This document shows positions 54,071 through 62,079 of a stretch of DNA of 64,000 nt, one piece after another; position 1 is the first letter of the stretch; each line of letters opens with the position of its first letter. This DNA is from JAAFIP01 sp963775085. Its GTDB lineage: Bacteria > Pseudomonadota > Gammaproteobacteria > Burkholderiales > Burkholderiaceae_C. Under the pieces are notes generated by a model that did no database searches, was not told the DNA's origin, and worked only from the letters and a program-made list of their open reading frames with translations. A program made the position numbers and the translations under genes. Where the stretch lies: the NCBI GenBank assembly GCA_963775085.1, contig CAVZHO010000002.1, positions 310,001-374,000 of the forward strand. The letters run 5' to 3'.

Positions 54071-55086
54071 CGGGGTGGTGGAACGGTATGGCCTCTGCAA
54101 GGCGTGAGCTGCTGGGCATTGCTATATTTGTGATAGCTGCTTACGCACTATCTGCTTTGGTAACTTCGGGTGTTGTGCTCAATTTTATGATGATGGCGCT
54201 GTACGCCGCGCTGCTGGCACAGGCCTGGAACGTGCTGGGTGGCTTTGGTGGGCAGTTCTCGTTTGGGCATGCGCTGTTTTTTGGCACCGGGGCTTATGTG
54301 CAGGCCATAGCGCAAACGCAGTGGGGCATGAACCCGTGGGCTGCGTTGCCGCTGGGCATGGTATTTAGCGCAGCGGTGGGGTTGTTTGTCGGTGCGCTGT
54401 CGTTTCGCTATGGGCTGAAGGGCTCGTACTTTGCCTTGGTCACGCTGGCCTTTGCCGAGGTGGCTCGCATTCTCGCGCTGTCGGTGCCCTTTACCGGAGC
54501 GGGCGTGGGGCTGATGGTGCCGCTCAAAGAGGGTTTGGGCAATATGCAGTTTGCCTCGCGCCAAGGGTATCTGCTGGTGGTGCTGGCCCTGGTGGCAGTG
54601 GCGCTGCTGATCACCTGGTGGCTCAAGCACTCGCGCTTTGGGGCCTACCTGCAAGCCGTGCGCGACAACGAAGACGCGGCGCGTGCCATTGGGGTCAACC
54701 CCTTCAAAGTCAAGCTCAGTGCGATTGCACTCTCCGGTGCGCTTATGGGCGCGGCAGGCGCGGTGTATGTGCAGGTGTTCCAGTACATCGACCCTGGCAT
54801 TGCCTATGGCGCGCATACATCGGTAGAAGCGCTGGTAGGTGCGATCGTCGGTGGCCTGGGCACGCTGTGGGGGCCTATCGTGGGCGCGGTGGTGCTGCAC
54901 TTGCTGGCCGACATGACGCGCAATTTGTTTGGCAGCTTGCCGGGCATCAACATGGTGATCTACGGCACGGTGCTGGTAGTGATCGTGATGTTCGCCCCAC
55001 GCGGCATCGCTGGCCTGGGTGCCAATGTGCGTGCGCTGTGGGGCAAAGGCAAACCGGCCGATAGCGGGAAGGGCATGGCACCATGA
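54067..55086 (+). CDS. livM: LivM-type ABC transporter permease
   Basis: The 339-residue protein has the LivM motifs LLAQAWNVLGGFGGQFSFGH, GTGAYVQAI, AVRDNEDAARAIGVNPFKVK (ATPase contact loop) and VGGLGTLWGPIVGAVVLHLL. It pairs with LivH to form the membrane pore. It overlaps LivH and LivG by 4 bp each. Its first membrane segment (IAIFVIAAYALSALV) is coded by 54118-54150, which matches the dispersed AGCAGCTAT repeat in inverted orientation, so a repeat seems to have become coding sequence here. Confidence 0.95.
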   Translation: MTGWWNGMASARRELLGIAIFVIAAYALSALVTSGVVLNFMMMALYAALLAQAWNVLGGFGGQFSFGHALFFGTGAYVQAIAQTQWGMNPWAALPLGMVFSAAVGLFVGALSFRYGLKGSYFALVTLAFAEVARILALSVPFTGAGVGLMVPLKEGLGNMQFASRQGYLLVVLALVAVALLITWWLKHSRFGAYLQAVRDNEDAARAIGVNPFKVKLSAIALSGALMGAAGAVYVQVFQYIDPGIAYGAHTSVEALVGAIVGGLGTLWGPIVGAVVLHLLADMTRNLFGSLPGINMVIYGTVLVVIVMFAPRGIAGLGANVRALWGKGKPADSGKGMAP

Positions 55087-55829
55087 GCGCGCCCCTGCTG
55101 CATATCGACGCAGTGTCCAAAAGCTTTGGTGGCCTGAAGGCCGTGCAAAACGTCAGCATGCAGGTGCAAGCAGGCACGCTTACGGCACTCATCGGCCCCA
55201 ACGGCGCAGGCAAAACCACGTTGTTTGCGCTGATGTCTGGCTTCATCAAACCCGATACCGGGCGTGTGGTGTTTGGCGGCGTTGACATCACCGGCCACGC
55301 CCCCGATGCCAACGCCCGGCGCGGCATGGCCCGCACCTTCCAAATCGTGCAGCCCTTCGCCGCGCAAACCGTGCGCGAGAACATCGCCGTGGGCGCGCAC
55401 CTGCACACCGCCAGCCGCGCACAGGCGCTGCAGCAGGCAAGTAGCGTAGCCGCGCGCGTAGGCCTCACGGCACTGCTAGACCAACCCGCTGGCGACCTCA
55501 CGGTCGCAGGCCGCAAACGCCTGGAGCTGGCCCGCACTCTGGCCACGCAGCCGCGCCTGCTCTTGCTGGACGAAGTGCTGGCCGGGCTCAACCCGCAAGA
55601 GGTGGCAGAGATGATCCCTGTGGTGCGCGGCATCGCCGACTCCGGCATCACCGTGCTGATGATCGAGCACGTCATGCAAGCCGTAATGAACCTGGCCGAG
55701 CATGTATGGGTGCTGGCCCAAGGCGTGTTGATCGCCCAGGGTACGCCTGCGCAGGTGACCAGGGACGAGAAGGTGGTCGAGGCCTATCTGGGCAAAGGCG
55801 CGGCGGCGCGGCTGCAAAAATTACCATGA
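55083..55829 (+). CDS. livG: LivG-type ABC transporter ATPase
   Basis: The 248-residue ATPase has a Walker A site GPNGAGKTT, the Q-loop region ARTFQIVQPF, a signature motif that is changed from the usual LSGGQ to LTVAGRKRLELAR, Walker B LLLLDEVLAGLNP and the H-loop IEHVMQAVM. The C-terminal EKVVEAYLGKG is typical of LivG. It powers uptake together with LivF. The altered signature motif (TVAGRKR in place of LSYGxQR) is common in some LivG proteins. It overlaps both neighbours by 4 bp. Confidence 0.95.
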   Translation: MSAPLLHIDAVSKSFGGLKAVQNVSMQVQAGTLTALIGPNGAGKTTLFALMSGFIKPDTGRVVFGGVDITGHAPDANARRGMARTFQIVQPFAAQTVRENIAVGAHLHTASRAQALQQASSVAARVGLTALLDQPAGDLTVAGRKRLELARTLATQPRLLLLDEVLAGLNPQEVAEMIPVVRGIADSGITVLMIEHVMQAVMNLAEHVWVLAQGVLIAQGTPAQVTRDEKVVEAYLGKGAAARLQKLP

Positions 55830-56536
55830 ACGCTCTGCTAAACATCACAGGGTTAACCGGCGGCTACGGCGCAGTACAGGTACTGCGCGGCGTAGACCTG
55901 CAGGTAGGGCAGGGCGAGATCGTCGCGCTGCTGGGCAGCAACGGCGCAGGCAAATCGACGCTGAACAACACCATGTGTGGCATCTATCCCGCATGGTCGG
56001 GCACGGTGGAGTTTGACGGCCAAGACCTGAGCCGCGCCCATTACCGCGAGGTGGTCAAAGCCGGACTGATTCAAGTGCCCGAGGGTCGCAAGGTGTTCCC
56101 TAATCTGTCGGTGCTGGAGAATTTAGAGCTAGGCTCATTCACCCGAGCCCGTGGGCACCGCGCTGCCAATTTGGACAAAGTGTTTGGCATCTTCCCCCGC
56201 CTGAAGGAGCGCATCACCCAGCTGGCAGGCACGATGAGTGGTGGCGAGCAGCAGATGTTGGCGATTGGCCGTGGCTTGATGGCCGAGCCGAAGCTGTTGA
56301 TATTGGATGAACCGTCTTTGGGCCTCTCACCGCTGTTGGTAGAAGAAATGTTTGCCTTGATTCAGCAGTTGCATGCGGATGGTTTGTCTATTCTGTTGGT
56401 AGAGCAAAACGTGGCCCAGTCGCTGGAGATTGCCAGCCGGGCGTATGTGATGGAGAACGGGGCGATTCGGTTTTCTGGGAGTTCTGAGGAGTTGCTGTCT
56501 AGTGATGAGCTTCGGCGGGCTTATTTGGGGTTGTGA
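55826..56536 (+). CDS. livF: LivF-type ABC transporter ATPase
   Basis: The ATG at 55826 overlaps the LivG stop by 4 bp and gives 236 residues; an upstream in-frame start at 55706 lies inside LivG and is rejected. Motifs are Walker A GSNGAGKSTL, IQVPEGRKVFPNLSVLENLE, the signature MSGGEQQMLAIGRGLM, Walker B LLILDEPSLGLSP and the H-loop LVEQNVAQSL. It is the second ATPase of the uptake system and closes the five-gene operon. The 474 bp after it hold no gene, only repeats and hairpins. Confidence 0.95.
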   Translation: MNALLNITGLTGGYGAVQVLRGVDLQVGQGEIVALLGSNGAGKSTLNNTMCGIYPAWSGTVEFDGQDLSRAHYREVVKAGLIQVPEGRKVFPNLSVLENLELGSFTRARGHRAANLDKVFGIFPRLKERITQLAGTMSGGEQQMLAIGRGLMAEPKLLILDEPSLGLSPLLVEEMFALIQQLHADGLSILLVEQNVAQSLEIASRAYVMENGAIRFSGSSEELLSSDELRRAYLGL

Positions 56537-56589
56537 CTATGTTGCGTACTGTAGTTATTGCGCAGGATTTAAAGCGGGGATTTTTTGAA

Positions 56590-56625
56590 CGCAGAGGGCG
56601 CGAAGGTTTCGCAGAGGGCGCAAAA
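56590..56625. repeat. short tandem repeat CGCAGAGGGCGC(G/A)AA
   Basis: CGCAGAGGGCGCGAAG (56590-56605) and CGCAGAGGGCGCAAAA (56610-56625) are two units 20 bp apart. The AACGC...GCGC(A/G)AA layout recalls the A/T-rich elements at 3187 and 53018. Confidence 0.6.
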
Positions 56626-56707
56626 GTGGGGTCAAAGGTTCCTTGCTTTTGTGGTCACTTCATTGGGGCGTTGAGCAATGGTGAATGGTCTGAGGTTGCG
56701 CTGTACG

Positions 56708-56781
56708 CACGGTTAGGTGTTTGCCATCCGCCCTCCTACTGGAGTTACCAAAATCGGTCGGCTGGCAAACACCTAACCGTG
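56708..56781 (+). repeat. 74-nt hairpin element H1 with variable arms and a conserved core
   Basis: Perfect 19-bp arms (56708-56726 and 56763-56781; CACGGTTAGGTGTTTGCCA and its complement) enclose a 36-nt core with CGCCCTC, TACTGGAGT, ACCA and AAATCGGTC. The same core, inverted, is in H3. An open frame at 56533-57000 crosses it but looks like chance. Confidence 0.75.
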
Positions 56782-56793
56782 TGCAACCAACGC

Positions 56794-56849
56794 AGCGCGC
56801 TACCGGTAGTCTCCTGTAACTCATTTCCGGCGACTACGGGTAGCGCGCT
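56794..56849. repeat. 56-nt hairpin H2 between H1 and H3
   Basis: Arms AGCGCGCTACCGGTAGTC (56794-56811) and GACTACGGGTAGCGCGCT (56832-56849) pair in 17 of 18 positions around a 20-nt loop. It is 12 nt from H1 and 12 nt from H3. Its core is not clearly related to theirs. Confidence 0.7.
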
Positions 56850-56861
56850 ACCATGTGTGCA

Positions 56862-56935
56862 GGCGATTGAGCGTATGCGAATTGACCGATTTCTGGTACT
56901 CCAGTATGAGGGCGATTCGCATACGCTCAATCGCC
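56862..56935 (-). repeat. 74-nt hairpin element H3, inverted relative of H1
   Basis: Perfect 21-bp arms (56862-56882 and 56915-56935, starting GGCGATTGAGCGTATGCG) enclose a 32-nt core. Its complement reads CGCCCTC, TACTGGAGT, ACCAGAAATCGGTC, nearly the same as the H1 core, while the arms have no similarity to those of H1. Total length is also 74 nt. Confidence 0.75.
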
Positions 56936-57010
56936 CGAAGCGCAACCAGCGTCGAGAAAAACCTGTGAACACTTACCACCTCAATCGTCGTGCAACCTGA
57001 GTGAAAAAAC

Positions 57011-57979
57011 ATGCAAAACAGACGCGCAGCCCTTAAGAATATAGCGCAAGCAGCTACTGTATTAGTAGCAAATAACGCCAGCGCGCAAACCACAACACCT
57101 CCAATCAAGCTGTTGGTAGGCGTACCCGCAGGCGGTAGCACCGACACCATTGCACGCGCCATGGCCACCGAGATGGGGCGCATTTTGAACCGCACCATCG
57201 TGGTAGAAAACAAACCCGGTGCTGGCGGCAACATCGCTGCCGAAGCGGTGGCCAAAGCTGTACCCGATGGCAATACCTTGCTGCTCAGCTTTACCAGCCA
57301 CGCCGTCAATGCCACGCTGTACCCCAACCTGCCATTTGATCCCGTCAAGGACTTCACCCCGCTCACCCTGGTGGCTACTGCGCCGTCCATGCTGGTAGCG
57401 CACCCCGCCTTTCCTGCCAAAGATGTGCGCGAGCTGATTGCCATGGCCAAGGCGCAGCCGGGCAAGCTGAACTTTGCCATCGGCGCCATTGGCTCGTCAT
57501 TGCACATGGCAGGTGATGCGTTCAAGATGCGCGCCGGCCTCTTTATCGTCAACATTCCCTACCGTGGCACTGCGCCCGCCATTGCCGACGTGATGGCCGG
57601 GCAGGTGCAGCTCATGTTTGCGCCGATGGTGGGTGCGCAAGTGCAAGTGCGTGCGGGCAAGCTGCGCGCGCTGGCGGTGACCAGTGCCAAGCGCCTGCCC
57701 GCCATGCCCGATGTGCCCGCCATTGCGGAGGTGTTGCCCGGTTTCGAGTCCAGCGCCTGGTTTGGCCTGTTTGGCCCTGCGCGCATGGCCCCCGAGCTGG
57801 CGCGCCGCATGAACGAGGTAGCGCGCCAGGCCATCAATAGCCCGGAGGTACGCAAGCGATTGGAGAGCGAGGGCCTGCAAATGGCGGGCAATTCGCCCGA
57901 GGAGTTTGCCGCCTTTGTGCAAAGCGAGATCAAGCGATGGGGCGAGGTGGTGCGGTATTCGGGTGCCAAGCCGGAGTAA
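57011..57979 (+). CDS. Bug-family tripartite tricarboxylate transporter binding protein (4)
   Basis: The 322-residue protein has a short leader (NRRAALKNIAQAATVLVANN, ending ASAQ near residue 26), then IKLLVGVPAGGSTDTIARAM, VVENKPGAGGNIAAEAVAKA, NIPYRGTAPAIADVMAGQ and FVQSEIKRWGEVV, which fit the Bug fold. Part of the leader is coded by 57038-57075, which resembles the dispersed AGCAGCTAT repeat. It lies 10 bp before the LeuC-like gene on the same strand and probably imports the acid that the LeuCD-like enzyme works on. No TctAB genes are present. Confidence 0.93.
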   Translation: MQNRRAALKNIAQAATVLVANNASAQTTTPPIKLLVGVPAGGSTDTIARAMATEMGRILNRTIVVENKPGAGGNIAAEAVAKAVPDGNTLLLSFTSHAVNATLYPNLPFDPVKDFTPLTLVATAPSMLVAHPAFPAKDVRELIAMAKAQPGKLNFAIGAIGSSLHMAGDAFKMRAGLFIVNIPYRGTAPAIADVMAGQVQLMFAPMVGAQVQVRAGKLRALAVTSAKRLPAMPDVPAIAEVLPGFESSAWFGLFGPARMAPELARRMNEVARQAINSPEVRKRLESEGLQMAGNSPEEFAAFVQSEIKRWGEVVRYSGAKPE

Positions 57980-57989
57980 AGTGGCCACC

Positions 57990-59253
57990 ATGCCTGCCCA
58001 AACCCTAGCCCAAAAACTCATCGCCCGCGCAGCAGGGCGCAGCCATGTGGCGGTAGGCGAGATCGTTACCTGCCAGGTGGACTTGGCCATGTTCCACGAT
58101 TCATCCGGCCCGCGCCGCTTAAAGCCCATGCTGCAAGAGCTGGGCGCGCAGATATGGGACAAGTCAAAAGTGGTGCTGGTGATGGACCACTACGTGCCTG
58201 AGCAAGACGACGATGCCCGCAAAATTGTGCGCATCGCCCGCGACTGGGCGCGCGACCAGGCCTTGCCGCATGTGTATGACAGCATGGGCATCTGCCATGT
58301 GGTGCTGCCGCAAAAAGGCCACTTGCGCCCCGGCATGCTGTGCGTGGGTGGCGACTCGCACTCGCCCACGGGCGGTGCGTTTGGCACCTATATGTTTGGC
58401 GTGGGCAGTACCGAGATGCTGGGCGTGGTGGTGACCGGCGAGATCTGGCTGCGGGTGCCGCAGACTATCCAGATGCATTGGCGCGGTAACCTAGCGCGCG
58501 GCGTGACGGCCAAAGACATGATGCTGCACACCATTGGCCGCTTTGGCATGAACGGCGGCCAGTACCAGGCGGTGGAGTTTTGCGGCGCGGCGGTGCAAGC
58601 CCTGTCCATGCCCGAGCGCATGACCCTGTGCAATATGAGCGCCGAGCTGGGTGCGCAAACCGGCCTGGTAGCACCCGACGCCGTCACGCAGGACTGGTTG
58701 GAGACGGTAGGCGTGGCCCGGCAAGACATCAGTCACTGGCACACCGATGCAGACGCGCAGGTGGAGCGGCACAGCTTTCGATGCCAGCACACTGCCACCC
58801 CAGGTAGCCGCCCCCCACAGCCCCGCCAACACGCATGCCGTGGCCACCCACGCAGGCACGCCGGTACACGTTGCCTACATCGGTGCCTGCACGGGAGCCA
58901 AGCTGGAAGACTTGCGCGCCGCCGCCAGCGTGCTGCGCGGCCACAAGGTGGCGCAAGGCGTGCAGTTGATGGTGGCCCCCGCCAGCGTGCAAGACCAGCA
59001 GCAGGCAAAGCAGGAGGGTGTGATGCAAGTACTGCAAGATGCTGGCGCGCAACTCTTTGCCACCGCCTGCGGTGCCTGCGCAGGCTACGGCGGCAGCGTG
59101 CCCGAAGGCAGCACCGTCATCAGCAGCACGGCCCGCAACTTCAAAGGCCGCATGGGCGCAGCCACCGCGCAGGTGTATTTGGCCTCGCCCTACACCGTGG
59201 CCGCATCGGCGCTGCGTGGCGTGATTACCGATCCGCGCGAGGTGCTGGTATGA
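57990..59253 (+). pseudogene. LeuC/aconitase-family large subunit, broken by one apparent extra base
   Basis: From the ATG at 57990 the frame reads a LeuC/HacA-type large subunit: GEIVTCQVDLAMFHDSSGPR, GDSHSPTGGAFGTYMFGVGS and NGGQYQAVEFCG. After QVERHSF it goes out of frame near 58776-58782. The rest is in another frame (DASTLPPQ, VAYIGACTGAKLEDLR, FATACGACAGYGGSVPEGS) and holds the cysteines of the [4Fe-4S] cluster (ACTG and CGAC), so the uncorrected protein could not be active. Removing one T from TTT restores a 420-residue protein. The family moves a hydroxyl group by dehydration and rehydration of 2- or 3-hydroxy acids. The gene overlaps LeuD by 4 bp in the restored frame, which supports an intact gene with a sequence error. 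Confidence 0.85.
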
Positions 59254-59765
59254 GCAGCATGGAAGGTTTAAGCCAGCACCGCATCTGGCATCTGGGTGCC
59301 GACATCGACACCGACGTGCTGGCCCCAGGCCACGCCATGAAGTACGGCATTGAGGTGATCGCCCAGCATTGCCTGGAGTCGGTGTTGCCGCAGTTTGCCA
59401 GCCAGGTAAAAAAGGGTGATGTGATCGTGGCGGGCTCCAATTTTGGCATCGGTTCCTCGCGTGAGCAGGCGGCGCAGGTGCTGGTGCAACTGGGCATTGC
59501 TGCGGTGATAGCGCCCAGCTACAGCGGCCTGTATTTTCGCAATGCGTTCAATGTGGGGCTGCTGCTGCTGACCTGTCCACAAGCTGAGTTACTACGAAAT
59601 CAGGAGCTGCTTACGTTATCATTTAAAGGGCTGCAGGTCGTTTTACCGGATAAAACTATGTTGGATTGCGAACCGATCCCGGAGTTTTTGCTCCAGATGG
59701 TGCAAGCTGGTGGACTGTTGCCTAGTTTGAAACAGCGCCTGCAAAAAAGCTCTTCGACCTCTTGA
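59250..59765 (+). CDS. LeuD/aconitase-family small subunit
   Basis: The 171-residue protein starts in an ATGA overlap with the large-subunit stop and shows the small-subunit motifs: IDTDVLAPGHAMKYG, IVAGSNFGIGSSREQAAQVL and VIAPSYSGLYFRNAFNVGLL. With the large subunit it forms a hydro-lyase of the isopropylmalate/homoaconitate/citraconate type. The presence of a Bug receptor in front and the absence of other leucine genes speak for a catabolic rather than a leucine-biosynthetic role. The stretch QELLTLSFKG is coded by 59602-59625, which resembles the dispersed AGCTGCTTACGT repeat. Confidence 0.9.
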   Translation: MSSMEGLSQHRIWHLGADIDTDVLAPGHAMKYGIEVIAQHCLESVLPQFASQVKKGDVIVAGSNFGIGSSREQAAQVLVQLGIAAVIAPSYSGLYFRNAFNVGLLLLTCPQAELLRNQELLTLSFKGLQVVLPDKTMLDCEPIPEFLLQMVQAGGLLPSLKQRLQKSSSTS

Positions 59766-59827
59766 TCTGTTCTTCCATGATTGCAAACCATAGTCCGTTC
59801 TTTGATCGCTTGGCTGGGGTAGTACGA

Positions 59828-59932
59828 GACACTGCCGGCGGCGCACTCAGCTCCGCGGCTGTCCCCCGCGGCGGCCTAGGGCCGCCGCTTCCTCCTTTAT
59901 GCCGCTGCGCTGAGTGCACCACCGACAGTGTC
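59828..59932 (+). repeat. 105-nt structured element A (23-nt arms, 59-nt core)
   Basis: Arms 59828-59850 and 59910-59932 pair in 20 of 23 positions; the three exceptions would be G-U pairs on the minus-strand transcript. The core 59851-59909 (CTCCGCGGCTGTC ... TTATGCCGCTGCG) folds internally through GCGGCC/GGCCGC. The core is 51/59 identical to that of element B in the opposite orientation, while the arms differ completely. Confidence 0.8.
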
Positions 59933-60026
59933 TTGCCAACGTGGCTGGCGATCAAATGGGCCGTCATAACGCTAGTCACAGGCTAGTCGCGAGGTTATTC
60001 CCTCGTCTAGCCACCACCTTTGAACC

Positions 60027-60131
60027 GCCCAGGCGCTTGGGTTGCTTGGCGCAGCGGCATAAAGGGGGAGTAGGCGGCCATAAGCCGCCACGGAGGACAG
60101 CCGCGGAGCCAAGCAACCCAAGTGTCTGGGC
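60027..60131 (-). repeat. 105-nt structured element B, inverted relative of element A
   Basis: Arms 60027-60049 (GCCCAGGCGCTTGGGTTGCT and three more bases) and 60109-60131 pair in 21 of 23 positions. The 59-nt core 60050-60108, read on the minus strand, matches the core of A in 51 positions and has exactly the same length. The gap between A and B is 94 nt and holds no other feature I can name. Confidence 0.8.
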
Positions 60132-60236
60132 AACTACAAACGCTGATGCGAAATCCCCAGTGCCACAACTAAAAGCGAAGCGCAGAAAACCGTAAAACTC
60201 CTGTGCAATCATTTTCAGAACTCAAAGGAAAACCAA

Positions 60237-61722
60237 ATGGCAACCAAACCCGCAACCCCAGAATTCGACCTGCTCATCAAAAACGTCCGCGTAGTCAGAC
60301 CGCATGGCAACGTAGTGCACGACAGCGACATCGCCATCAAAGACGGCAAGTTCGCTCTCGTCGCCCCCGGCATTGACGTAGCCCGCGCCAAAACCGTACA
60401 CGATGGCAAAAACCGCCTGGCCTTTCCCGGCGTGGTAGACGCGCACATGCACAGTGGCATCTACTCACCGCTGGCTGAAGACGCGGTGACCGAGAGCCAG
60501 GCCGCTGCCATGGGCGGCGTGACCAGCAGCCTGAACTACTTTCGCACCGGGCAGTACTACCTGAACAAAGGCGGGCCGTACAAAAAGTTTTACCCTGAGG
60601 TGCTCAAGACAGCCAAGGACAAGTTCCATGTGGACTACGGCTTTCACCTTGCGCCCATGGACGGCACGCACATCAAAGAAATTCCTGAGCTGATTGAAAA
60701 GTACGGCGTCTCCAGTTTCAAGATTTTTATGTTCTACGGCTCGCACGGCCTGCATGGTGCGAGCAATACGCAAAAAGATTTTTTGATGATCAAAGAAGAC
60801 GAGCGCTACGACTACGCCCACTTTGAGTTCATCATGCGCGGCGTGCAGGCCGCGCGCGAGCAGATGCCGCACTTGGCCAAGCAAATCTCGCTCTCCCTGC
60901 ACTGCGAGACCGCCGAGATCATGACGGCGTATACCAAGATTGTCGAGAAAGACAAATCCCTCAAAGGCCTGGCCGCCTACAGCGCCTCGCGCCCGCAGCA
61001 CTCCGAGGGCCTGGCCGTCTTCATCGCCAGCTACCTGGCCAACGAAACCGCGCTCACCAATATCAACCTGCTGCATCTATCCTCACGCAAGGCCGTGCAA
61101 GCCGCGATGATGATGGCCGAGACGTTTCCGCATATCGACTTCAAACGCGAAGTCACCATTGGCCACCTGATGCTGGACATTAATAGCAAAGCCGCCGAGC
61201 TGGCCAAGGTCAACCCGCCCATCCGCCCGCGCGAAGATGTCGAGTTTTTATGGGACGCACTGCTGGCCGGCGAGCTGGACTGGGTGGTGAGCGACCACGC
61301 CTGCTGCCGCCACGAGATGAAAATCCCCAAGCACTACTTCGGCAACATCTGGATGGCCAAAAGCGGCTTTGGCGGCACCGAATATTTGCTGCCCGCCCTG
61401 GTCAGCGAAGGCACCCGGCGAGGCATGGGCTACAACCACATGGCCCGCGTCACCAGCTGGAACCCCGCGCAGCGCTACGGCCTGAACAAGAAGGGCGATA
61501 TTGACGTGGGCTTTGATGCCGACATCGCACTGGTCGATCCAGTCCAAGACCTGGACCGTCCACGCCAAAGATTCGCCATCTACCCAAGGCTACACGCCCT
61601 TTGAAGGCCTGGAAATGTCAGCCCGGGTGGACGCAACCTACCTGCGCGGGCAGGTGATTTTTCAGGACGGCAAGGTGGTGGGTAAGCCTACGGGGCAGTA
61701 TTTGTTCAGGCCTACGGCTTGA
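60237..61722 (+). pseudogene. cyclic amidohydrolase (dihydroorotase/dihydropyrimidinase type), apparent C-terminal frameshift
   Basis: AAAGGA precedes the ATG. The protein has the metal-binding motifs of the family: VVDAHMHSGI (HxH), SSFKIFMFYG (bridging Lys), SLHCETAEI (His), LLHLSSRKAV (His) and VVSDHACC (Asp). It would open cyclic amides, ureides or similar rings. Near 61537-61543 the frame changes: after ALVDPV the matching tail KTWTVHAKDSPSTQGYTPFE and QYLFRPTA is in another frame. Removing one C from CC restores DPVKTW and a 494-residue enzyme. As written, the protein ends at 61604 with an unrelated tail. Its last codons are part of the 23-bp direct repeat that bounds the toxin-antitoxin cassette. 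Confidence 0.85.
61698..61720 (+). repeat. 23-bp direct repeat, left copy (end of amidohydrolase gene)
   Basis: GTATTTGTTCAGGCCTACGG followed by CTT. It codes for YLFRPTA at the end of the amidohydrolase. An identical copy is at 62380-62402, after the toxin gene. Identity ends exactly at both sides. Confidence 0.9.
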
Positions 61723-61772
61723 CTAGCAAGTGCGTTGCCTTAAAATGTCATTACCTATCATTGCAAGGTAAT
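61719..61772 (+). promoter_or_regulatory. promoter and operator of the toxin-antitoxin genes
   Basis: A likely promoter has TTGACT (61719-61724), 16-bp spacing and TAAAAT (61741-61746). Just after it lies ATTACCT-9 nt-AGGTAAT (61750-61772), a perfect 7-bp dyad that covers the ribosome site of the antitoxin gene. Ribbon-helix-helix antitoxins often bind such sites. Confidence 0.65.
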
Positions 61773-61776
61773 CACC

Positions 61777-62079
61777 ATGCCAGCGACACTTGAAAAACCC
61801 AGGCCGACGAATGTTACCGTCAAGCTGGAAGACAGCGAGCGCCAGAGTTTAAAGACGCTGGCAGCGGCCAAGCAGCGCACGCCGCATTTTTTGATGAAAG
61901 AAGCGATACAGCGCTACATCGAAGACGAAGAGGCCGAGCAAGCCGCCATCCAGGCGGCAGCCGCATCGCTGGTGCATTACAAAAAAACGGGTTTGCACAC
62001 CACGCTGGATGAAGTCAAAGTGTGGGCCAAAGCAGTGCGAAAAGACCGCAAAGCAAAAATGCCCGCATGCCACACGTAA
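61777..62079 (+). CDS. ribbon-helix-helix antitoxin (ParD/CopG type)
   Basis: The 100-residue protein has an N-terminal ribbon-helix-helix (TNVTVKLEDSERQSLKTLAA, then KEAIQRYIEDEEAE) for DNA binding and a basic C-terminal tail (HTTLDEVKVWAKAVRKDRKA) for toxin binding. The TLDEVKVWAK segment is typical of antitoxins paired with RelE/ParE toxins. AAGGTAA before the ATG overlaps the dyad at 61750-61772, so the antitoxin probably represses its own genes. Its end overlaps the toxin gene by 13 bp. The two genes lie between 23-bp direct repeats. Confidence 0.92.
   Translation: MPATLEKPRPTNVTVKLEDSERQSLKTLAAAKQRTPHFLMKEAIQRYIEDEEAEQAAIQAAAASLVHYKKTGLHTTLDEVKVWAKAVRKDRKAKMPACHT

Noticed and set aside
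56708..56781. Integron attC site
   Set aside because: GTTAGGT and ACCTAAC are present in H1, but in the order GTTRRRY then RYYYAAC, the reverse of an attC site, and no integrase or cassette genes are seen.
56533..57000. Open frame of 155 codons after livF
   Set aside because: It runs through three perfect hairpins and a tandem repeat; the apparent protein reads the two arms of each palindrome and has no family resemblance.
59766..60236. Small proteins in the gap after leuD
   Set aside because: Open frames on both strands here cross the two 105-nt elements, lack ribosome sites and consist of translated palindromes.
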